Below are positions 54,047 to 64,000 of a stretch of DNA of 64,000 bases, piece by piece. The notes beneath the pieces were generated by a model, which saw only the letters and a list, made by a program, of their open reading frames with translations, was not told where the DNA came from and did not search any database. Each line of letters opens with the position of its first letter. The stretch's first letter is position 1. Both the position numbers and the translations under genes were made by a program. This DNA is from Sycon ciliatum (Eukaryota > Porifera > Calcarea > Leucosolenida > Sycettidae), in the NCBI RefSeq assembly GCF_964019385.1, contig NC_088646.1:12755091-12819090 (forward strand), in the 5' to 3' direction.

Positions 54047-57000
54047 TGAATTTTTTTAATTTATATTTTTTAGAACATGATACTTATTGCATGCGTGTGT
54101 TTGAAAATTTGAAATACCCATGGCTACTGGTCGGTGAAGCATTCAAAAATGCGAACGTGCCTGTCGTCGAGTGCAGCTGTGTGAATCCACACTCCCTGTA
54201 AAACGTGCAAGTGCCTGTCGTGTGAATTGCCTTTAACAGTAAGGAGTTTTTGGTTGGTTGTCATGATGATCCATGTGCAGGGTGAAAACGGGGAGCAGAG
54301 GAAATGGGGAACGTAGACGTGTCAGGGAGAGGGGGGGGGGGGGGGAGAGGAATACAACTACATGTACGTGTAAAACAGGCAAACGTGCCGTGCACATCTC
54401 TCCCAGTCTTTTTCCAAGCGACCTTGTGTGCGCGTTTGAATTATTTTCAATTTTCTCCAAAAACGTGACCATGTGTACGGGGCAAGAACTATCCTGTGTG
54501 AAGACTTGACCACCCGTACCCGTTGTGGATTTTCCCCGTAGACGTACATGTAGATGTAAACGGGAGTCAATGAACGAAATGAACGGAGTGTGTTGATGGC
54601 CCAGGCAAGGTGAGCTTCACATTTAGTATGTCATGTGCATGTACGTGTATGTGTACATAATTTATACTAGATTCACTGTTCAACCGACGCTCACTGCAAC
54701 GATAATCTTTATCATAGCGGCTAACTTTGGCACAATGAGGACCAACTCTGGCAGTTTCCCTTGGTAGCCAGCATGCATACAACAGTAAAGCAATCATGTA
54801 CACTTCCCAGAGTCAAGCCCGGCCCTCGAAGCATGTTGTGCATTCTGCCGTTATCCAAGGAGAGTGTTGTGGAGGGAAGCCAAGGTACAAGTCTGCATTG
54901 TGCCGCATTGAGTGCTGTATTGCACCAGGTTTAGCTATAGAACAAAGCTAGGGCATTGCCTCTTATCCTCCAGTGTCGGCTTCTGTGAGCAAAACTCGTC
55001 TTGGCTCTATGACATCATTGTGTAGAGCGTGTTATCTCGACTTTGGGAACAACAGTAGCTAGAGAGTACTAGGGTTCACCGGGTGTTTGCGGCCGTCGTG
55101 AGTTCCCTTCGGGAACAGACATGATTATTTCCTTATTTTTACTAGCGTCTAAGTTTGTTTTGCCCTGGGAATTTGATTTTCTTGCCTTGCCTCTGTCACT
55201 CACAAAGGGACACACAACCAAAGCGAGGGCCTGGCCCTAGGCCCTGAGGGCCCATACTGAGGAATTTCAAAATGATTTTGTTTTCACTTTGTGTACATTT
55301 GGTTGCTGTGACTGTTGGTGTTGTTGTTTTACATTTGGTTGCTGTGACTGTTGGTGTTGTTGTTTTATGTACTACTCAGGCTACTGTCACCTTAGCTCTC
55401 AGCATGCTCAGTTGGAATGCCAAGTTGATGTCATGTTGTCCTCTGGTCTGGACCCCCTGGCGATCTTATTGCTATGGCTTTACGTGGTTCTGAAAAGCAG
55501 TCAATCATCGGCTGGACATGAGGTGCTGAAGTCACAGTTCCGTTGGCAGAGCTGCAGCACTTTCACAGTAGGTGGAGTTGCTGAGTGTGACCCATACATA
55601 GGGACCCCATGCCGTGTACACTTTCCACAGGGGCTGTGTGAAGGTGGCAATACTGGAGCAAGCATCCACAGTGACACGGCATAGGTAGTAAAAATATTAT
55701 ACTGATAACTGGTGCTATTAAAATTTGCATTGGAAAGACAGTTTGATTCATAGAGTTGTAAAACTTACTTGACTAGGACTGTGCGGAGCAACTGATCTCA
55801 TCCGACCCATCAAGCTGCTGCCTGCCAGCATGTCTTATACAAATGTAGAGGTTATGAGATTGTGTCATCATTTGAGGTGCTTTGCAAAACTACGGTGGCG
55901 CCGCAAGCCCTGTCTTGCCACTCAATACACACAAGTACAAGGCATAATGCGTCGATTGTGTCATTCGGCGTAGCCTCTATTCGAAGATAATGCAGATGGG
56001 AGAGCACAGCAATGCTGGCACATCATGCTGTCGTTGTGGCTGATAACACTTGGATTGTGGACTGTCAGAAACGTGCCACCAACACCGCCTATCAGAAAAA
56101 GAAAGATGGGAGGCCCTGAGCCTGCTCCACTGATCCGACCGTTGATATGCACGCTTTGGACTGGCTGAACTGTGCATGTGTGCACATGCTGTATGATCAC
56201 AACGTGCTGTGCATGAGTTCCTTGTGTCAGAATTCGTCAACGCTATGTCCAGACTGATTAGGCTCAGCATGTGGTCCGTTGCCAGTAGTCACAGTATCGT
56301 GTAGGTGATATGGACTAATATGGATCAGTCTTCCCTTTTTTTTATTCCTAAGACGAACTCAGTATCATGCATATCCAATACAGTATATAGAGCATCCCCT
56401 GAACTTCTGAAGACATGATGTCACAGCTTATTACAAAAAAACAACTCTTGCCTGGAGTAGTCTGGACTGTGCTGCATGTACTTGCAGTACATTAAATTAA
56501 ATTAATGCAAAACCTACACCAGCAGGATCTAGGACCAGGTGAAAGGAAATAGAAGATGGAATACAATGTTTAAAGTCTTGTTGGTTCATATTTCTGAGTG
56601 CACGTGTCTGCCTTTGTTGTTCCCCCTGATAAACGAGGAAGGGAGATTATACTTCACTGAAAAGTAGAAGCAAGCCATGATGGGCATTTTGGAGTTATTG
56701 GATTTTTTCTTTTACTTTTACTTTTAACCTAGAGATACAGTAGCCGTAGTACAGTATGCTTGAATACGTGGGAAAGTGAAACAGTGGTGTGCATGTGCAT
56801 GTTTTGGCTACTAAAGTATGTTCAATACTTTCTGACATGGTTTAATACACAACAATGACTGGATCCATTCATGACCAATGTCTATGATAGGCCTTTCAAC
56901 TCATGTCTAGTTAAGATAGGCCTTTCAACTCATGTCTAGGATTGCCCGGCTGAACACATCCTGTAATAAGGCTGTATACTCACAGTATAGACTGTTATGT

Positions 57001-57065
57001 CTACAGTAAATGAACATTACGTTTGTAGTCAAGTAAGTAATTCGTTTTAGTGTTTTCTTTTGCAG
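54047..57065. other. no firm gene; small tandem repeats
   Basis: Holds a G-run at 54331-54346, a 36-bp direct duplication at 55298-55368 (tttggttgctgtgactgttg twice), and another short duplication at 56889-56938 (aggcctttcaactcatgtct twice). Open frames at 55289-55684 plus and 55977-56270 minus lack splice support. Nothing recognised. Confidence 0.5.
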
Positions 57066-57352
57066 TGGGTCTTGTCACTATATTTTGCTTTGTTTGTTTC
57101 TCTCATGTTCTACATGTGGGAGCTGACTGTCGACGGTCCGGCCTCGCAACCGTCTCCCATTCACCCTTCTTCACGTTTCACATCAGTCATCATAGTACTA
57201 GTAGATCTACGTCTACGAGCAGTGGGAGCAGTTTCACACCTTGGGCTAGGTTTCAACACTACAGCGACATGTCCCAGCCTAGCTACGAAAGAAGTACAAT
57301 ACCAGAGTCTAGACGACAAGCAGTGCATCTGTTGTGGAGTGATGATCTGTGA
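57066..57352 (+). CDS. possible terminal exon, unrecognised
   Basis: An acceptor with a good pyrimidine tract (gttttcttttgcag) opens a frame in phase 1 with a hydrophobic start (GLVTIFCFVCFSHVL) followed by a Ser/Thr-rich, tyrosine-containing tail (HYSDMSQPSYERSTIPE) and a TGA stop. A second frame is also open for 114 codons across the same DNA. No upstream exon was found. Weak candidate. Confidence 0.2.
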
Positions 57353-59093
57353 CCGAATGGCAATGGCGGGACTGGTGACCCAGGAGCTGCGTTTCCTCAC
57401 TATCTAACACTACAAGTAGTAATAGTAACACCATGACCATGACATGACTCGGTTACACTGACTAACACTTGTATTGGTACTGACTACTGTAACTAACTAA
57501 GGCGTGACTGATTCGCTTTCCTGATGAGTGATGGCTAGTGTTCCTGTGTGCCCCCGAATACTAGTAATAGCCCTGAGCACTAGTGTTCCTGTGCGCTCCT
57601 GTGCGTGGCCCGAAACAACAAGCGCATGACGAACATCGGTTCCCAGGCTCACCGCTGATCCTCACTGACCTCAGTTATCTGCTGTACTGGCCATGATCGC
57701 CTGTACTACACAGACTCAGTCCAATATTACCATGATTACGCAGGCAATGCAATGATAATGCATACCACCACCACTACTCCTGGGGCAGTGTATCTGCACT
57801 ACTTTTCAACTCTGGCAATCGAACCGCAATGGGGCTAGGTATTTTCCAGGGATCGCACAGACTCACCGACTCAGTACAGTTTCTCACCGCGTCAGCGTCA
57901 CGCATGTCGGGCAGGGAACGCTGCGACACGCGAAGAGGAACGCAAGTGCAAGAGCACTCACTGTGACTAGTGTATATGTGCGCAGCATTATTGTTTGCGA
58001 TAACGGTCTGTTCCATTGTTTGATTGTGAAGTGCTCCCCTCTTCTGGGCCCTTGGATTTCATCAGCAGCAGGTGGGACATCACAACACTGAACAGCAACG
58101 GGAGTTGCAACTGCCACAACTGGTTGAGTTGCCGCTGGACTGTAGACTGTAGTCCAGTCGCGAATAGAGCCTCACCTTCTGGGAGCGCACCGCATAACGT
58201 CCTCGAATTCTTGAAGGTTTCCCTGTGCGGGGACCGGCCTTCACCGATTGGGAAGGTTTTATTGAGCAACAGCCCACCAGCAACATTCAAGCATTGGACC
58301 AGGCGACGCCTCTGCCGGAGCATTGGACGTTTAGAAGAGTATTTTTATTTTCATTTGTGGCTGTCGACTACAGTCAAAGTACCCTACACGGAGTGGGGTC
58401 GCTAGTGGCAGATGTGGGAGGTCGACGCCAGGGGACTACAGCTAGTACAGGATCTTAGACTGGCAGGGTCTCAAGAGGGGTCTTGTCCTGTTTGACGTTT
58501 GACTGGATTTCTCTGACTTGGACCACCATCACCGCCGAATGCTAGCACGCAACACCCTGCATGGTCTGTGTTGCTGCCTCCTGCAGGTTACAAGTACAAG
58601 CACAAGCACACGAGCTCATCAACGTTACGTTCAACTGAGTGCACGCATTTGTCATGACTTGAAGATCAAGACAAGAGAGGGAGAGACACGACGCGCACAC
58701 TGCGGCACAGTGCAGTCCGCCGTGGAACGGCATGGCAGTCTTTGGCATAGACGGATCGCGGAGTCCTCGACTCGTCTGTCGTGTGCACCTCTGACAGGCC
58801 TGTGGCTGTGGTCGCTAATATCAGCGCCGTCGTGCATTGTCGTGCAGTGTCGTGCAGTGTCGACCGACTCGTTCATCTTCTGTTGTGCTTGCGGCTTCAG
58901 CGTAGTTGTCAGCTGGTCTCAGTCCTGATTTCAACGTTGTGCGCCCTTTTCGGATTCCGACAGAGGATTGCAATGACCTACTGCTCGGTTGGGCAAGCAG
59001 GGACCAAGCTCGTGAAGTCAGCAGGGAGGAGATCCGAATAAGAAGAGGAAATAGTTTTGAAATTGTTCGGCGACAATCGCCGGTTTCTTTGGA
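57353..59093. other. probable 5' flank of the Ig-domain gene
   Basis: Overlapping open frames on both strands at 57988-58405 and 58518-59041 have no splice partners or known motifs. Part of it should be promoter and 5' untranslated sequence of the gene starting at 59094. Confidence 0.4.
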
Positions 59094-62000
59094 ATGGCGT
59101 CGTCGAGCGCTTCCTCTCGGAGTTGTTCGCGCTGCTGTGGTTCATTCATCTTGGCCATCATTGCAGCAATAGCGCTCGTTCCGGTTGGACACTGCAGTTC
59201 TGGTGAGTGGTCCTTACACATACTTGTAATGTGTTCCCGTGCCTGATCCCAGTGTTACAGTGTTACAGGGTGAAATTGCGGATGTCCTTGCACAGTTTGT
59301 TTTTTAGTGTAGCTTTCGTTATCAACAGTTGACAGCGGTGGAAGCGTTACCGCCGGTAGCTTTGAGTTTCGTTCAAAATGGAACCATGCTAGAACTCCAT
59401 GTCCTGCAACAATGCAAGGCGAGTCGGGTGGGTAGAGGAATATTGTATTTTTGTAGCCTGGTACTTGGTAGGGATGTACTGTACTCTGTAGTGATGGTTC
59501 AAGGTTCGATGGGACTGTCTTCAACTAATAATATTATTTACTTACTCATGTCCAAGTTAGTTACTTGAAGTAGACTGCAAAAGTGAAGCTTGAAGGATGT
59601 GTTTTCGACGGAACTCAATGGGTTCATTGTGCTTGTGTGTCAGCTTGGCGATGTCTCTGACTTTCAGTGCAGTGTACTCTCGCCTATTAGCGCTAACTAA
59701 TCGATTGTGTGTTGTGTAACATGGTGTACGACTTGCGGCGCTGGTTTGCGACAGGCCATCATCGGCCACGTCGAGACCAAAATTAATCGTTTCACTGTTT
59801 GCTTCCTTGACTAGCTCGCCAGCAGTAACTGAGCTAGGCAGATCGTCGTAGTCAATTTCATTGTCAGGGAATATTATTACTCTGATTTCGCCATGCCGCT
59901 GTCCAAGAGAGGAAGCAGTCATTCAATCTCTTTTCACCCCGCTGAAGCCCCGCTTTCCCTGGGTAGTCCGAGTGCTTCGGAATGAAATGGTAGTTCATGT
60001 GGACATTCACTCCTCCGTAGGTGCCTGTGGGGGAGAGGCATTGCCGGTGTTTGTCGTAAAAGCTAACGGTGATCCAAACCTTCCGTACTTTCCACATATG
60101 TACGGAAAGCACTCTTCCGGACCCACATTACGGAAGTAACATAGTTGAGCAATATATGGTACGAAATCGAAATGAATCGATCAGCTGAGTAGAAGAAAAG
60201 TGTAGATCTAGCAACGAAAAGACAAGTGCTTGCCAAAAAAGCACTGTATACGGTAGCACATTTCTTGGCATTGTTGGCATCGCAAAACACTGCGAATACG
60301 GAAAGTCAGAAGACCCAGCTAGCTCTGCGTAAAGGAAAGTAAAAACTGGAGTGGATGTGACTTCTATCACTGGCACTGCACTGAGTCTGTGCTCAATGCC
60401 TCCAATAGTAATACTGTGCAGTAGTACACATAGTTGAAGTATTTGTTTTCAATCAACTGTGACACATTTTCTAATGGAGTTACTGAAAGTGCAGGATACG
60501 GTGCATCTCAATTTCACTACCTAGCTGTAGACAGTGTAGTGTTACTGGTACTTGCTGCCTCTACACACTCCATGCAGTACATGCACTGTGCTCTTCTTTG
60601 CCTGGGCCCCAATATAAACTGGGCTGCCACAACAATACCATGAATACTGAAGCATCCAATTGAGAGACAGAAGAGGAAATCTTACATCTATGCAACGGCA
60701 TGATGGACCAACAAACAGCAGGAGAGTGGTGTATAGCAGTAATGTGCACCTACTGTTGACCAGGACATAGTGCTAAGAAACTGACATGATGAAAGTGGTC
60801 AATCTCTTGTCTGTTCTTCTAACCAAGAGGGGGCTACTTAATCAGCCCCTATTGATGATATGCTAGTGTTTTGCTTTTTCGTTGAGGCGGGCTGGAAAGC
60901 CAACCCTGAGAACATTTCTTGATACAGTGCACCAGCATGTACATACTTCTCAAGTAGCAAAATGCACCTGTTGTAAGGCCATCACATGCACACATGGCCT
61001 AATCATTACCATTAACATTATTGAACTTTTAACAACTGCAAGGAGTACATTGTCTTCCAAAGCTATGCTCATGAGTTGTTCCATTGCTGTGCTGATTGCT
61101 TCCGAAAGCAAGTGTTAGTTAGTGCACTCTAGTGTGTTGTTCTTTGTTCAAGCGTCCTCGAATACCTGAAAATCTTTTGCCAGGGGAAGAACTTGGTGCC
61201 GGTGTCCAGTTTGGCTACACTGCGCTGATTGCTGCAGTATTGTGTCTAGAGCAGTGTGCTCTCACCTTGCAGGCTATCGTAAATAAAGTTACATGTGAAC
61301 AGCTGGGCGCATCTTTTCTCTCAAGTTCGCGGAGTTCGAATTGCTAACCGGAGCAATGTATCATCAACGTATTTGGTGTGTTTGTTATCTTACACGACTA
61401 AGTACTGCGGATAGTTACATCCACTGGGCACTGTTAATCGTATCTGCATACTTCCCTGAACCCTTTGGACTAACAGCCTCACGTGTTACCTGGCCCAGGC
61501 AAGTAGTTAGGCCGGGCGTGTTGGAGAAGGAAGAATTTCCGGCAGTGTTAGAAATTGACAGGGATGAATCATGGAGGAATTGCTCAGTCTGCTTGATCTG
61601 ATGGGATATCCTTAGTTGACTGGGTTGCTATTTCCTGAAAGGAGATACTTGCTTTGAGAGTGTTATTCTGGGCAGTCTGTCCCACTTCTATTCACTGACG
61701 CCAGTCTGGATTGTGTCCACTGGGCAAGGGTTCAAGCAGGTCTGTCTAAACTACTAAAGTTCAGCACCCATTTGTTACGTTGCTACAGAGACAATCGATG
61801 TGTAGCTGTGCCATGGTCAGCATGTATTAGCCTGGGGGAAACTTCTGTTCCCGTTGAGTGCTGAATGGCTCACCTGGCAGTGAGGGCTACCATTTTCCTT
61901 TTGTACTGGCGGCAAATTCCATGCTGTTCACAATCTTAGACTGTAGCCAATTGTTAGTGAACCGCTAGTTTTGTAGGAGTACAAGGTATAGTACTGTACA

Positions 62001-63509
62001 TCATGGTATTGTGCTGGAGGTTTACATATATGTATAGCCATGTGTAACATTGACATCAAGTTCTGTGGCGTTCTTGATCCTGGAGAGATACTCCAGATCC
62101 ACCACCACCACCACCACCACCACCACCACCACCACCACCACCACCACCACCACCACCACCACCACCACCACCACCACCACCACCACCACCACCACCACCA
62201 CCACCACCACCACCACCACCACCACCACCACCACCACCACCACCACCACCACCACCACCACCACCACCACCACCACCACCACCACCACCACCACCACCAC
62301 CACCACCATCAACCACCACCACCACCACCATCAACCACCACCAAACCACCACCATCATCCGTGACCACGCCCATCATCCGTGACCACCACCATCATCACC
62401 ACCACCACCACCACCACCACCACCACCACCACCACCACCACCACCACCACCACCACCACCACCACCACCACCACCACCACCACCACCACCACTTATTATG
62501 CGGTAGCTATCTGTTCTTTGCCGCCTGGTGCTGTGGTATAATATTTGTAAAGAATATACGAAATATGGATGGTAGATGGGAGAGAGTGCTCTTGTCATCA
62601 AGGTGTCCATGACTACGTATACTGGGGCAAGATTAAAATAGAACGATTTCTGTAAGGGAATGCACCCTATAGACTAGGGTGTGTAGCCTGTTGGACAGCA
62701 TACTTGAGAGGTGCTCTAAACCATTGATGTTAGTATTTGCCCGGAGTGTTACCCAGGAAAGCAACACTTGAAAAAACAATATAGGCCATCAGGGATGTTG
62801 CCTTACTTCTATAATTGCTAATAGTCACAGTTAACTGGGCTGAGGATAAGTCCTGGGCTTGGCTTTGTTTCTCTATAGCCTGTTTCGCTCTTTAGTACAT
62901 GTACTGAGTCTATACTTTGGGTTGGTCATCTGGCTGTAAAAACATCTACTTACACCAATTGAAGTCATTCCTTTTGTACAAATGGGCTTGGTAACGAAAT
63001 TGATCACGAAAGGGCTCTGGATATGATTAGTTTTAAAAGCGGAAGGAGGGATGTGTGTAATTGGGAAACTCAGTTTCTTGGGCTCCACAAGCTTGTGTTA
63101 CTTTAAATATGTTGGGAAAGGATCTCAGTATAGCTTTGCACAATTGTGTAAAATTATCCTCGCCATGGTTGGAGCAACTTTTGGCCATGGCGATATTCAG
63201 TTTGGAGCTTTCAATATGTTCATTTTCACTTCTTGTTTCTCCCAGATGACTCGCCCTATTTTACATCTAGCCTAGAATCAATTGTTGTTGCAAGACCGCA
63301 TCTTGATGGATCCGTCCTCACGGAGCTGAATTGTGAGGTGGAGCCAGCAGACTCTGTTCTGGATGTCCGGTGGTACAAGGACGGCGTGTTTGTATCGGAT
63401 GCAAACTCCTCTCTGCTCGAGGTTACTGAGACTGGAGTGTACCAGTGTCATGTGGACACTAACAGCAGCACTGCAGTACTGGTCAGCAAGAATGCCACCG
63501 TCACGTACT
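59094..63509 (+). CDS. immunoglobulin-superfamily surface protein, first two coding exons
   Basis: Exon 1 (59094-59202) is a signal peptide: MASSSASSRSCSRCCG, hydrophobic FILAIIAAIALV, then PVGHCSS, ending in phase 1 at gtgagt. Exon 2 (63246-63509) enters and leaves in phase 1, the classic arrangement for an Ig-domain exon, and encodes one Ig fold: first Cys in LNCEV, Trp in VRWYKDG, and the second Cys in the ETGVYQCHV motif, with strand G VSKNATVTY. Three Asn-x-Ser/Thr sites suggest glycosylation. The donor gtgagt at 63510 shows that the gene continues past the right edge of the window, so membrane anchoring, more Ig domains or a kinase/phosphatase tail cannot be judged. The 4.0-kb intron carries the CAC repeats. 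Joining is supported by matching phase, domain logic and strand, not by transcript data. Confidence 0.7.
59557..59922 (-). CDS. possible small minus-strand gene or exon
   Basis: A 121-codon frame, MTASSLGQRHGEIRVIIFPD.. ..EIDYDDLPSSVTAGELVKE.. ending LLQSTSSN, TAA stop. A stop codon directly precedes the ATG in frame. An internal acceptor (ctcttggacag) just before RHGEIRVIIF would make it a terminal exon. Composition is coding-like, acidic then basic, but no family is recognised. It lies in the first intron of the Ig gene on the opposite strand. Confidence 0.3.
   Translation of the reverse strand: MTASSLGQRHGEIRVIIFPDNEIDYDDLPSSVTAGELVKEANSETINFGLDVADDGLSQTSAASRTPCYTTHNRLVSANRREYTALKVRDIAKLTHKHNEPIEFRRKHILQASLLQSTSSN
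59923..62097. other. intron sequence, no supported exon
   Basis: Part of intron 1 of the Ig-domain gene. Short frames on both strands (for example 61341-61601 plus) show no consistent splice structure. No RNA gene seen. Confidence 0.45.
62098..62492. repeat. (CAC)n microsatellite, two blocks
   Basis: An uninterrupted (CAC)n run of about 210 bp (62099-62308), an interrupted middle with catcaaccacc units, and a second run of about 97 bp (62395-62491). Poly-His, poly-Thr, poly-Gly and poly-Val frames here are artefacts. It lies in the first intron of the Ig-domain gene. Confidence 0.97.
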
Positions 63510-64000
63510 GTGAGTACCTCTGAGTAGACGCAGCGTTCTGTTGGCAATGCAGCTGCATGTGACAACAACACCTTTAAGACTAGTGCTACATGGACATGTA
63601 CTTCTTCACATGTTCGTCCTTACTAACAGTAACACCATGCCTTCCTATCTGCCCGTGACGAATCAAAGCTGAGAAAGAGTGGTTTGTTGGCATGGCCTCT
63701 ACTGATAATGTACAGGTCACTAACTGTGAAGAAGTGGTAGACGGGAATGTGTTTTCCCCGATTGTGCTTTCTGGAACATTGGGTCAGACTAATCACCATA
63801 CCTGTGCCGATAAGTACTAGGTGCAACATGTTTGGGTATGCAGCACTGCTGGCGGTGTAAGCTCTATTCCTGCGAAGATGCAAACTCTTCTCATGAACCT
63901 CTTGCCTTATCCCCAGACTTGTGAACTTTGTACCGGCATAGTTAGCATGTGAAAGATAAAATAGGGTCAAAATTTCACAATTGCTGTTGATATCCTCACA
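63510..64000. other. intron 2 of the Ig-domain gene, to window edge
   Basis: Begins with the gtgagt donor; no further exon is visible before the window ends. Confidence 0.5.

Noticed and set aside
57988-58405. Overlapping 111- and 129-codon frames on opposite strands
   Set aside because: Neither has splice sites, a recognised motif or a partner exon; one may be chance and both may be untranslated flank of the Ig gene.
62040-62612. 190-codon poly-His frame and matching poly-Val, poly-Gly and poly-Thr frames
   Set aside because: All are translations of the (CAC)n microsatellite in different frames and strands; no splice or start context.
1-64000. tRNA, rRNA or small nuclear RNA genes
   Set aside because: I looked for tRNA box-type and snRNA-like segments and found none that I could support by eye.

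Overview
This is a eukaryotic (metazoan) genomic window. Genes are split by GT-AG introns of about 0.1 to 15 kb, introns carry CA/GT, GA and CAC microsatellites and short terminal-inverted-repeat elements, and the recognisable proteins are animal types: a formin of the FMNL class, FRA10AC1, an immunoglobulin-domain surface protein and a ribonuclease T2 relative. Nothing is arranged as an operon. An invertebrate is likely, possibly an early-branching one such as a sponge, but the sequence alone does not fix the phylum.

Layout. 0.3-1.9 kb: eroded transposon-derived coding sequence on the minus strand. 2.3-4.1 kb: last four exons of a coiled-coil protein. 4.1-7.4 kb: repeats and a frameshifted relic. 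7.5-10.8 kb and 11.6-13.7 kb: two unrecognised genes reconstructed from phase-compatible exons; an 869-bp foldback element lies in an intron of the first. 16.7-44.7 kb, probably to 50.9 kb: one FMNL-class formin gene on the plus strand. Its third intron (14.8 kb) holds a complete gene for a secreted RNase T2-like protein (24.1-26.9 kb) and a large phase-compatible exon at 32.1-32.5 kb that may be an alternative formin start. 44.7-49.1 kb: a 591-bp tandem duplication and two short inverted-repeat elements. 49.15-50.9 kb: a 584-residue exon, best explained as an alternative, tyrosine-rich C-terminal tail of the formin. 51.9-52.9 kb: FRA10AC1 on the minus strand, convergent with the formin. 53-59 kb: repeats and weak coding candidates. 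59.1 kb to beyond the right edge: an immunoglobulin-superfamily gene, with its signal-peptide exon and first Ig exon inside the window.

Three observations stand out. The RNase T2-like protein has lost nearly all of its catalytic residues but keeps the fold motifs, followed by a long Gly/Pro/Gln-rich tail. The formin may end in a tail with YxxM and other tyrosine motifs, an architecture I do not know from other formins. Several short elements (one with an exact 8-bp hAT-type target duplication, three with TA duplications) have colonised the formin gene and its surroundings. Exon boundaries were read by eye from splice sites and reading phase; transcript data would be needed to settle them.
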